DNA of 64,000 nucleotides, from positions 27,673,681 to 27,737,680 of the forward strand of contig NC_088786.1 in NCBI RefSeq assembly GCF_949628265.1, read 5' to 3'. Source of the DNA: Cloeon dipterum. Its lineage: Eukaryota > Arthropoda > Insecta > Ephemeroptera > Baetidae. The notes below the pieces were generated by a model, which did not search any database, was not told the DNA's origin, and saw only the letters and a list, made by a program, of their open reading frames with translations. The position numbers were made by a program, and so were the translations under genes. Shown piece after piece: positions 42,085 through 53,200 of the stretch. Each line of letters starts with the position of its first letter. Position 1 is the first letter of the stretch.

Positions 42085-44339
42085 TCATCCCCTAGTGGCC
42101 CAAAAGTCAGTTGAATACCATGGGTTGACAGGCGCTTCCCTTCCCATCTCTTTCTTAATCTTTTGCGTGTTGGTGCGGATGCCCAAAATTTGAGCAACCA
42201 CGTCTGATACGTTGACGTCAGAATCCTCATCTAAGCCGAACACACGTGCCCAGAAATCTCCTTCCTCGTCCAGTTCAGCCAAAGGGTTGCTGCTGCTATC
42301 TTTCTTTGCTGCGTTGAGCCAGAAGCTCTGCAAATTATTGGCGCTTGACGCTAAAAGGCGCTTACCTCTAGCGGGCCAAAATTCATCGCCAGGTTGTCGA
42401 TTGGCTCTCGGCTTCAGGATTCCTGCCAGTTCCTTGGAAGCGTCAATAACCTTGGGAGCGTTCCTCTTTCCCCTGGGTGCGTAAAACGGGTCCTCTTTGG
42501 AATCGGGGGGCGCTTCCTTGCTCCGTCCGGACCGGCGGCCCCTTGCAGCGTAGAAAGGATTTTCCGCCGACGCTGACTCCAGCCTCTTTTTGCCGCGGGC
42601 GGCCCAAAATGGATTTTCGGCCGGGATCTTTAGCCCTCTCTTTCCTCTGGCAGCCCAAAAAGGCTCTTCAGCTGACGACTGAAACAATAACTTTTTCCCC
42701 CTGGCAGCCCAGAAGGGGTTCTCGCCTGACGATTCCAACTTTTTGCCCCGTGCAGCCCAAAATGGGTCTTCCTCAACAGACGACGATTGTAAAGACAGTT
42801 TCTTGCCTCGAGCGGCCCAAAATGGTTCTTCAGCTGAAACCACCGCGAGTAATTTCTTGCCTCTAGCGGCCCAGAACGGGTCGTCCTTTTCGTCAGAGCT
42901 GTCAATCAACTTCTTTCCACGCGCGGCCCAGAAAGGATCTGTGCTCTCTATCGAGCTCTCCAATAGCTTTTTGCCTCTTGCCGCCCAAAATGGGTCTTCG
43001 TTGGATGAATCAAATGCTCGCCGTCCTCTGGCAGCCCAAAATGGATTTTCAGCAGAACTCATTTCTTTCAGTTTTTGAAATTTGGAGCGCCTGCCTGAAA
43101 ATGAATTTATCTCTTTATAGCGCAAAGTTGTCATTTTATAGCACTCTGCCAATTATAAATAATATAAATTCACAAAAAAATCGTATACGCTCTTGAGTTT
43201 GATTGCAGACATCAAACAAAATCAACACATATTTCCATAAATTAATACTTTTAATGGGATCGTATGTTGAGAATGCTTTGTCAGTTTTTTTTAATTCCGG
43301 AAAAGGGCTTTTTTATAAAATCCAAATAAAATGAGTGCAAACCCCCCAAATTTTAACTAATCAAAATTTAATTAAAAAAAAATCGAAGCTGCAAACCATC
43401 TTATTCATTTTGTTTTACGTTTTCGGCCAAAATTTGAAGCCTGTTAAGGTGATTGCAGACTTTTTCAAAATTAGTTCTGAATGTCCTTGAGCCACTAAAA
43501 GGTACGGTGACTTGTTGCCCCGGATAACGTTACATGATGATCAATCGAAAATACTTCAATACGGGTTCAACGAGCTTTAATTGGAATCCATGACATCATT
43601 TGAACTAATTGGAATGTAGATAAAAATATCGTGAATTTTTCCAAATAACTATTTACACTAATCCGAGGGGTTGGAGAGTTTTAGCTATAGCTAGAACCTA
43701 TTGTGGTTCATCAGGACTCATGACATGAGGCTAGTTGCCATGGGAATTTCAGGGATAAAATGCCTTGTCATCCTTGACATCCTAAAATACTACTATTGGG
43801 TAATTTTTTGCCTACCTCTGGCTGGTAAAAATTCTTTGGAGCTGGTGTCAAAGAGAGCTTTAGTAAACTTGGCTCGAGTGTCGCGATCTCCACCAATCGA
43901 ACGTCGCGTCCTTTCTGGCATACCCTGGGGCTGACTCATTGCCTTCGACACGTTTGCTTTGGCATCGACCTGAAATATTTAAAAAGTGTGATTTGCTTTA
44001 ATAAATTTAAAAAAAATAACTTATAAAATCATTGTTTTCCTAGTTTAATAGAAAACCATGCAAACCAAAAGAGCTACGCCAAGAACATTTGGAAGAAAAA
44101 AATAAAGTCTTTTCTCCTAAAAATGTAGGCATCTGCAGTGAAAAATGATACTCTAGGAAAACTTTCGAGTTTCATTTCAAACTGCAAAAATCTTTTTTTT
44201 TAAGTTTTATAATATATGGGAATAAATGACTACTTACTTGTTGTATCAGCGCACAGCAGTGATGAGTTTTGTTTGAGGAGTTTGCAAAGACCGCACTACT
44301 GCAGGCTAGTATGCTCAGGATAATCAGGCATTCGTGCAT
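42085..44339 (-). CDS. NTL: Natalisin precursor
   Basis: Encodes the precursor of natalisins, arthropod FxxxRamide peptides related to tachykinins and linked in other insects to mating behaviour. Three coding exons: 44,238-44,339 (signal peptide MHECLIILSILACSSAVFA), 43,816-43,969 and 42,085-43,094, phases 0 and 1, total 421 aa. Fourteen amidatable copies: one FLPARG (split by intron 2), nine FWAARG, then FYAARG, FYAPRG, FWPARG and a C-terminal FWATRG that ends at the stop codon. Acidic and Ser-rich spacers with KK, KR or RR separate most copies. The FWAARG copies use different synonymous codons. The second intron interrupts the amidation glycine codon, as in Tk. The 334-366 region (FWLNAAKK, DFWARVFG) carries decayed, non-amidatable repeats. 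A 5' UTR exon is inferred because the start codon follows directly after an acceptor. Confidence 0.95.
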
Positions 44340-44556
44340 CTAAAATCACGCCGTAAAATAGTGTAAATGTTTTCAAAAATTTTCGGTTCAATTTTAACAA
44401 CCCATTCCAATTTTCCTCCAATTGTTGGAAATAAATAATGCGATTATAGCACAAATATATTCGGGGGGAAACACGTTATACTGCAGCCGAAAAACTTCTA
44501 CGCAGTACGGTGCAAATCTTGAAAATAAGGCTTATACAAAAGACTCCAAGAATTAC

Positions 44557-44648
44557 CCTGATTATCCCTTGTGCCTCCGAGTAGATGTTTCCTGTGTCGC
44601 GGTCAGTATTGGTATGCGCAAAATAGCCTAGCGAAAATCTGCTTTATA
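44557..44648 (-). promoter_or_regulatory. Predicted natalisin promoter and 5' UTR exon
   Basis: On the - strand, TTTATAAAGC carries a TATA box (44,648-44,642). About 30 nt downstream a start near 44,617 would give a roughly 60 nt exon ending at 44,557 with donor CAGG|GTAATT. The arrangement parallels that predicted for Lk. Confidence 0.45.
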
Positions 44649-45720
44649 AACCAGTGCCGAGGCGAGGTGTGTCTTTGTTGTGTTTTTCCTTCTTTTCCAT
44701 TCCCAAGACATTCTAAATAGATTATAAGAACGAGCGCCCACGTAGCGGTCACCCCATGGCGACTCACAATTAAACCTGGGAGTTAGGGACTCGGCCGTTG
44801 TTCCAGCACAGCTTGACAGCCCTTTTCAAAGTGGCACTTTTTCTGATTAAATCGTCGTCTGCCAACTTTCCTTTTATTCGTTCCATATTTCTTGCGACTC
44901 TCGCCAAGGTGAAAATTTAAAATCCAATCCAGCGATTGTCTCCCGTCTTTTCCTGCTCGCTCGTGGGCAACAAGTGAGACGCGTCACAGGCAAATTGGAT
45001 TACGGAGGTTGATGGTGACCCCACTTCACTGTTAATGGAGAGGCATTCTTGTTGTTTGCACACCAATTATTTCATGTCCGGTTCCTCTCTGCGAGCTGCC
45101 GTAAAAATTAAAGAATATGGCAGTAAGCAGCAAAAAATTTGAACCACAAGGTTGAAAGTGTTGTAATGCGATCACCTTTTGCTGATTCTGAGGGCAAAAG
45201 ATTAATGTCTGGCTGGTTGTGTCAACACGCGCCCACACAGAGCTCATGTTGACAAACCATAGCAAAAATTTCCCTTGGGATCCCTACCACACTTAAACAA
45301 TGCGCTGCGCACAATTCATGTCTTTCTCTGAGTATGTTCCATACGTTTTATGAGCACAAAATTGCCGCCGCTTAATTAGTACGGCTAATTGGTCCATGTT
45401 TTTTATGGTAATATATAGTGCTCTCCCCGTTCCCGCTGGCGAATTTTTGCCTTTATAAACTAAAAGTTACTGCATGACATTTTTTTACGTTCCTATATAT
45501 ATTTCCACCTCGTTTGTTGGAAGTTGTTGAAAAATTATTTTCGCGTGAAAAATATATTCGTCGTGTAAAAGGAGGATAATTTTCTTTAATATAAGTGACA
45601 AAATATAATATTTTGCTCGCGCCCCCATTTTACGCTTCATAAAATGAAATTTCTGGCTCATAAAACTCGCTGTCAGCTAAATGCTTGACACGCACGTCCG
45701 TCAACGTCTTGAACATTAAA
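44649..45720. other. Divergent intergenic region between NTL and COMMD4
   Basis: About 1.1 kb between two divergent genes. No ORF with recognisable features. It must contain the COMMD4 promoter at its right end, where an Inr-like TCAGTTT has its A at 45,728. Confidence 0.6.
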
Positions 45721-45773
45721 TTCATTCAGTTTATTGTTGTTTCAGATTCGTTAGCAGAAGGAGAAGCAATACA

Positions 45774-48050
45774 ATGGTAAGTCAGTTTTTAATTTAATGC
45801 TTGACATGTAAAATTATCAGGGTTCAAACACAATCTTGCAACAGTGTTTACTTGCTCTTGCAGCTTCCATGAATATAATTATACAAGTTATTTTATGATT
45901 AGTTTGATTTGTTCATCTCACTCTCTTAAAAGTGGCATATTTTCTTTAATTAGGATCATTTCATAAGTTGTGATTTCGCGTGAATTACCAATTTTCTGAG
46001 GCTTCAATGATTATCAAAAACATGTGCGCACGTCTAATTTTTTAATTTTTATTCCTCGAATTACAGCTTTAACAGTATATTTTTATGAAAGTAACTCATT
46101 TTTACTAGAAAAAAGTGAATTCCTCCGCACAATCAATCTGTACGATTCAATTTTGAATTAAATCTTTATTAAACACACATGAGTGTACTCCAATTTTAGG
46201 TGATCATGCACTAGAGTGCAGAAAAATTAGGGGACGTACAGTTTCTTATAAAAGACGTACTAAAAAACAAATTTGCTTTAAAAATAACGCTGTTTTATCA
46301 CTAACCCTTAAAATTAGATATCCTTTTTTTAAACTCTCAAAATTATTTCAAATCTGAAAAACTATTCTGTTGCAGAGGTTCAGGTTTTGCGGTGATCTCG
46401 ACTGTCCCGATTGGGTCTTATCGGAAATCATCACCATGTCGAGATTAGTGAGTTGGTTTTGGACTTGTTGCATATATGAAACTAATAAAACGCACTTCCT
46501 ACAAGACATCCATTAAGATGAAGTTGCTGTGCCAGGTGGTGATGGCTTCCTTGCTGGGTCACGAGCTAGATGTGAGTGCATCCTTGCAATTATTTTTATT
46601 TACCAAACAGAGGGTCAGAGAAAACACGACCCTTGCCTCTCTTTCTTGTTTGTCCGCCTTTGCCAAGGAGCGCCAGAGAGGGTGCTTTTTCAGCCCCTTA
46701 GTGTAGTGAGGAAATTGTTTGATGACCTATGATGCCATTATGTGAGCCAAATTTAATTCTCGTACGCTCCATTAAGATGCTTTGATACTGTGCACTGCGT
46801 GCCGTTTTTTGTACTTGTTGCCGGCAAATGTGAGTGGGCTGAAAAATAGAATGAACCGGCACGAGTGTGTATATTTGCTAACTCGGCACACTCGAGCAAG
46901 CCGCGTCTAATTACATTTCCCCTCTACGCCCAGACTTTTCATCACAACACTTTAGCAAATTATGACAAAAATAGCTAACGTGACTTTTATATTAAATAGC
47001 ACTGCAGTTTCTTTTCCGTACTTTTCTCTCATTCGCAGAGGAAAACACGATATAGCTGCTCGTTTTGTCTTGCGCACTCACAAAAAGGCAGCGGACAAGG
47101 GGAAATTTAATTTTCCACTGTGCGAAATCTTTCTTGGGAATAGTAAATTAGAGGGAATTGCACGGAGTCGCTGAGGTAGCGACCTGTTTTGCTTTGGGAA
47201 GGATAAGGGTGACAGTGACGTTGATTATTTAAAAAGAGGCCTTGAAATTCCTGAACATGAAAAATGATTCTTATTTTTGCAGTATGACAAGGCTAAGAAG
47301 CTTACATCGGATGCAAAATTCGGTGAGTTTGTTTTACCTACAGTCTGTGCGTACCTCTTACCTCTTCGAATGCGACCGTAATTTTTTATCAAGATAAATT
47401 TGCAACCCTTGCAATAGTTGTGTTCTGAATTATATTTAAATCATTTTTACTCTGTCACCACCTCACTGGTTTGTTTTTATTTCTCTCACTCAGATGAGCC
47501 AGATCTGCAAGGAGCACTGGCTGCTCTCGGCTTCATTTTACGGTCGGCCTCTCGTTACAGCGTGGATTCTTCGTCGCTTGACAGCGAATTGCAACAGCTC
47601 GGCCTTCCGCGAGAGCTGGCCGCAGCATTGGCAAAATCTCACACGGACAATACTGCATCACTCTCAAAATATTTAAGCGAGTCTTCGCTTAGACGTAAGA
47701 AATTTCTGCGTCATTTTTAATCAATGACTAAATCTAAGATATTTTTAGTTTCTTCTTTGAAGAACGCAACTTGTTCAAAAGAATCGATAACTTTGCCAAA
47801 TAATGAAGGCACACTGCTGGTCAACACGGTTAAATTGAGCTATTTGGACAGTGACCTTACAGAGAAGGAGGCTGTCTTCACGTTATCTCAGTCTCAGCTT
47901 GATTCCTTATTAAAAGGTAAAATAATTTCTTAGTAATCGCAGTTCAAACACTGAGATTTCTTCCCTAATGAAAATTAAAATGAAACCATAACAAATTTTT
48001 CAGATTTAAAAACTGCAAAATATAAGATGGAGGAACTTTCAGCAAAATAG
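45774..48050 (+). CDS. COMMD4: COMM domain-containing protein 4
   Basis: A COMMD-family subunit of the Commander complex (CCC), which works in endosomal recycling and NF-kB control. Seven exons: 45,774-45,776 (ATG only), 46,376-46,447, 46,506-46,571, 47,283-47,322, 47,494-47,694, 47,749-47,916 and 48,004-48,050, all phase-compatible, 198 aa; human COMMD4 is 199 aa. The N-terminus [18 protein letters not shown] is diagnostic for COMMD4. It is followed by the helical HN domain ([28 protein letters not shown]) and a C-terminal COMM domain (residues about 130-195) ending in [24 protein letters not shown] at 48,160 is the likely poly(A) signal. The first intron separates the Met codon alone. Confidence 0.94.
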
Positions 48051-48165
48051 CGTCTGGGAATCTATCAGGAAGGAATCTACAAAAGAACACATCTGAATAT
48101 TTTCAAAATACATTTTTTTCTATTTGTCAATAGTTCAATATCACATTGCTAAAACCTGTAATAAA

Positions 48166-48690
48166 ACTATTGGAGAGTTTAAACCAGTCTGTTGTATATC
48201 TCTCTTCATAATATGCTTCTCTGCCCTGATAATTTCACGCTCATTTCGGCATAAATCAATCATTTTTTTATTCATCTGCAGAGTTGGAAATAATGCAAAA
48301 ATATCAATGAGTATGGAAAATGGGGCTTATAAAGGTCATAATCTTTGCACGATCCAAATGGCCAGATAAAATATATCAAAAAATGTATGAAATAAGATAA
48401 ATTATTTGGGATATTTGTTCCCTGCAACCTGCAGCACAAAACACAAAAAAGTAGCGGACGGCGGTGGCATTTCAAAAATTGTCAAGTTGACGTTGACACC
48501 TCACTCCGCAGTCTGCATGCTCTCATTCCTTATCCCTATTCCTTATGTTAGTACGGGTGCAAAATTTAGTTAGTCGTGTCATTGTCTCTTCTGTCTGTGG
48601 CAGCGCTGGTCGCATGGGTGGTACAGCCGTTACAAAAGTTAACACGCCAGATTGTTGGTTGTCGGTTAGTCCTGGTTCCTGGTGTTCGAC
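48166..48690. other. Spacer between COMMD4 and the Tudor gene
   Basis: Noncoding; AT-rich, then more balanced. No ORF supported. Confidence 0.55.
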
Positions 48691-48979
48691 TCACTCAGTC
48701 GTCTCAGTTTAGTCGGTCTGCTCTGCTCATTCCATAGTTCACATTCCAACAGGTTCTGACAAGAAAGCGCTGAGAACTGATTGTGAGTGAGCAGCGATTG
48801 GCAGCTCCCGCAACTCGTGCTTCTGCTTCGGTGCCTGTTTGGTAAAGTTTTGCACTTGCAGTGTTCACTAGTTTCTTTAACTTTAAGTCCAAACACAATC
48901 AGACTGCAGGTGCAGGCCATTCAGGCCAAACCGCCAAATCAGACCTAGAAGACCAGCACCTAGAGTATGACACCACAGG
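48691..48979 (+). promoter_or_regulatory. Predicted TATA-less promoter and 5' UTR exon of the Tudor gene
   Basis: Clustered initiator-like motifs (TCAGTC near 48,695, TCAGTTT near 48,704) with no TATA box are followed by a strong donor CACAGG|GTGAGT with the exon ending at 48,979. The next acceptor in the right place is 50,231-50,233 (TTTCCAG), 13 nt before the likely start codon. The TSS is inferred. Confidence 0.45.
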
Positions 48980-49082
48980 GTGAGTCTGTTGTCACGTCTA
49001 TGTGTGTCTCCTCACTCTCATTTTGCAGCTTAAAATTGAGGTGACACATGTATGAGGTGACAAGCCTATCTCAGACTCACCC
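48978..49082. repeat. Imperfect inverted repeat at the Tudor first-intron donor
   Basis: GGGTGAGTCTG (48,978-48,988) is exactly matched by its reverse complement at 49,072-49,082. An inner pair TTGTCAC/GTGACAA (48,989-48,995 and 49,057-49,063) extends it. The left arm overlaps the predicted 5' splice donor. It may be a small MITE-like remnant or an RNA hairpin. Confidence 0.5.
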
Positions 49083-49796
49083 ATAGACACTTATGAACAC
49101 AATTATCATACCTTTCTTTCTGCCTCACAAACAGACAAGCTGACAGGGAAGCGAAATAAACTGGACACATAAATCGAGGAATTTTTCTGACTGCTGAATC
49201 TGCGAGGAGCAGGTATGTATGTTAATAATTTTGTAAATTGAAACATAATTATATGTATCTATCAATCTATGATACTTACATACATTAATGGAAACATTAC
49301 ATTTAATCATATTATTTGTTTTATTCGTTTTATTATTATACTTACATACATAAATATGTACTTTTAATTGCGACTTATATGTTTCGCCACCCACACTTTT
49401 ATGTATCGTAACACATAATAATAGTTTATGTATGTATGATTCTCTTAAGAACTGGCGAAAAGTGTATTTCAGGGTACATTATTTATCTAAATTATAATTT
49501 TTTTCACAGTAGAAGATATCTAATTTTGTGAAAAATAGTAAGTGAATCCGAATTAGCTCGACCTCCTACGCTTGGGGTACATACATCACACGCGCCTATT
49601 TCAACTCATCCAGCTGGAATAAAAATAACAGTTTCCGCCAGTTTGAACCTCGTAATTTCTAGTGAGAATCGCATTTAAAAGCGTGGGTAGCGGAAACTAC
49701 ATAAAATTCGTTGCGAAAAGTTAAATATTTACATATTTTATACAATATTATGATTCTTAATGGCGTGTTGATATGGGGGACTCAAGCTTTCCAATC

Positions 49797-49880
49797 ACTC
49801 ACACTTCTCGCTCTGATGGGAAGAATCAATGATAATTCCCTATCCTAGGTAGAAGTGTGAGTTGAGCGAAAAGTGTGAGT
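49797..49880. repeat. Inverted repeat with two alternative right arms
   Basis: The left arm ACTCACACTTCTCGCTC (49,797-49,813) pairs over 12 bp with 49,851-49,862 and, with one mismatch in 17, with 49,864-49,880. An 11-mer of the arm, GCGAAAAGTGT, also occurs at 49,455-49,465. The surrounding intron (49,200-49,440) is rich in TATG/CATA tetranucleotides. Confidence 0.55.
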
Positions 49881-50246
49881 ATATACCATACATATATAAG
49901 TGATGGTTAAAGATTGTACTCTTACTATAAATAATCATCTTTGCTAAAACAAGGTTCCGTTCTCTTTTTCTAACTCAATCTCAGAATTGATAACCTTGTA
50001 AGGATTTAAGCTATTGAGAAATAAAATATCGCTTTTGATGCATGCTGCACGGTCTTGTTAAATACCATCTGGAATAATAAACTATTGTTTTTGATCAAAT
50101 TTAATTTAAATATATTCACAACTAAATAAGTATCAAATCAATAATGAACAGCACAATCTAGTTTTCCACTTGGTTAAGATTGAAATAAAATTTGTTGTGA
50201 CCGCACTACTTACTAATGTGTTATGATTTCCAGTCCAAGCCTTGCG

Positions 50247-53200
50247 ATGGCGGATTGCGACAGAATGCTTGACCGCATTTTAGCCTTAGAGCCCGATGGC
50301 CCATTTCTAAAGATTCGGGGATACAACGTTTCATCCATGATGCAAATTCAGAACATTATAAAAATGCTGGGAGAAAAATTAGAACTATCAGAAGAAAACA
50401 AAGTTGAACATGAAAACCTATACAGAGGCAAAATGTTGCTGTGCAAAACCAAAGGAGAAGGCAGTTGGTACCGCTGTGAGGTATTGAATATTGTTCGTTT
50501 AAACTCAATAACGCTAATGATTGATTTTAAAATATGATCAAGGTGATGGACCATACTGATTACTTGCCTGGTATCCTCGTGAGGATGATGGAGTTTGGCA
50601 CTGAAATGTCGGTGCCTCTAAGCAACTTGAGAGAGATAAACAGCGCGTTTCACAGCAGCACATCCATCAAGGCTCCTGCCCAGCACAAGGTGTATTATAT
50701 CGATGGCATCAGTTGCAATCAAGGATGGATACCTGACAAGGTTGAGCGTATCAAAAATTTGCTGACTATGAAGCATGCAGACATAAAAGTCGTAGTCTCA
50801 TTCACTGCTTGCAAGAGAGAGTTTGTGGTGCTGCACTTGAATGATGTCAATGTTGCTGATATCTGCGCGAAGGAGAGGTGCGGCATAAGGATCAGCAGCA
50901 AAGAACAGAAGAAAAAGGCAAATGAATTCTGGGGTGTCAGTGGCGCCAGACATGCAAGTACGTAGGGTGAAATGACCATTATCTTTTATACTTGATTTAC
51001 AATTTTCTAGGCAACTCTAACATGCCAAGCCCAATGCTAGCACCATCTCCAGACTTGCTGAACATAACCTCCCCAAAGCCGTTTGTCACAACTACTGTCC
51101 CTGAGGCGGAGCATGTGTTCAGCAGGCCCTACGGAAGTTTTGCTTCAAAGCATGCGACTGCCAGCAGCATGCGGCACAAAAACTCGGCTGGCCCATTTCC
51201 TTCAGCTGCGCAGAACTTGTATGCGGGAATGCAAAGCAGTGTTGAACCTGGAGGACCACGGCTTCATCAGGCTCAGAATTTGATGGGTGAGTCAAATTTT
51301 TAATGCTATTTTAAGAAAGCCCTAAATTTAATGCCATTTAATCTGACTTTAGGCCCTCCTAAAGTTGGTGTGAACACGCCACCTGTGTTGAATATGCCAG
51401 GCATGCATGCTGTCACCATCATCTACATTGAGAATGGGCCTCACAAATTCTTCGTACACCTCCAGACGGAGGAACGCATGTTCTCTGACATCTGCAATGC
51501 ACTGAATCAGTCAGCGTTGACTGTGCCTGCTGTCATCACCCCTGGCTTGCCTTGCGCCGTAAAAGCAGACTCTGGAGTGTTCAGAGCAATGGTAACCTCA
51601 TGTGATGAAGAGTGCACAGTGCAGTTTGTTGACCTGGGACAGACCAGAACTGTGCCGTACTCTGAAGTTTTTGACCTGCCTAATCAGTTTGCCCATATCG
51701 GCCAGCTTGCTTACAAGTTTAGCCTTGCGGGGCTGCGTAATCCACTGCTCAGTGACAAGGAAGCTGTCAACGAGCAATTTGAAACCATTTCCAAGAGATC
51801 AAGCTCGCTGCGCCTACAAGTTGCTGCTGCAGATGGTCTGCCAATCACCCAATACTGCAACTTGTTTGTTGGCAACAGAAATGTCCTTGATGTTTTGATT
51901 GAAGAAACAAGCAAAGCCCTTCAATATGAACATATGACTTTGGAGGTTGGCACCCACCACGAAGTGGTTGTGTCCCACGTTGAGACAAAGAAGACGAACC
52001 TGCCATGGGCTTTCTATGTTCAGTTAGTCACGGAAAAGGAAAGAATGGGAAAAGTTGCTGCTCAGCTTGAGGAGTACTGCCTGAAAGCAAGCATCCCAGA
52101 CGCTAGGCACCTGAAAGCAAATCACCCTGTGTTTGCTTACTGCGACATAGAAGAAAAATGGAATCGAGCAATGATAACTAGCGTCAGTGGAAGCAAAGCC
52201 ACTGTGATGTTGATGGACTGCGGACAAACTAAAGATGTGCCCATTGCCAAATTGAGAGCTGCAAGCCGTCAGCTGATCAATGCTCTCCCTGCCCAAGCTA
52301 TCAAATGTGTTCTTGATGGAAATGGCTTTGAGATCCAGGCAGCCCAGTTGATGGCGCAAATTCAACTAATGAAGCAGGTAACATCTTATACTGGGAATTG
52401 TATTAATCATCAATTTCTGCAACACTTCAGTTTTTTGTAAGTTATAAACGCAAAGACAATTTTTATTCAATGCTACCTATAACCCTTAAACGACTTAAAA
52501 AGAATTTCCTCACAAAAGGGGATAAGAATGAACCTAACAAGGGAACGTCTAATCTGCTCTAGATACGCGAATTTTTTTCCTCAAAAATGTGTGATATTTC
52601 CTTGGACCACCAGTTCAAGTTTTGCAACGAAGCCTGTTATCCAGTTAAAGACTGGACAATTTTCCTTGGAAAAACTTGTGAATCAATAATTATTATTATC
52701 CATTTTTTTTTAACCGTGAAAATTTTGGAAAATAGGTTTCCCTTAATAAGGTGAATCAATTGATAAGTCATTTTTGGCGTTGCTAAATTCTCAGAATTTT
52801 CATAGAGGCAAGCTGCAAGCGCCTCTACGATTTTTTTTAATTATTAACTAACTCATTCGTTGAACTAATAAAATTCTACTCTTTTTATACTTGCAAATTT
52901 TTATATATTTTGACAGTTAATAACTTTTAAGTTGAGAGATTCAATTTAATAATGATTTTACGAAATTTTTATGCATTGCCATAATATTGCTAAATTGATT
53001 AAAAGCCATTAAAAACTTAAATATATCTCAATTTGTTGAGGATTCGTAAGTCAACTGCTGGTTTCATGCGTTAAAAATTAGGAATTAAATATGTCAAATA
53101 GCATAGTAATGATGAAAAAAATAAATATTCTATATGAGGAAAAAAATTTGCATTTTGGAGCGGAACATACCCAGGGTTTCCTCTTAAGAAACTTTTTGTA

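Noticed and set aside
42212..43196. + strand ORFs over natalisin
   Set aside because: Antisense shadows of the natalisin repeats.
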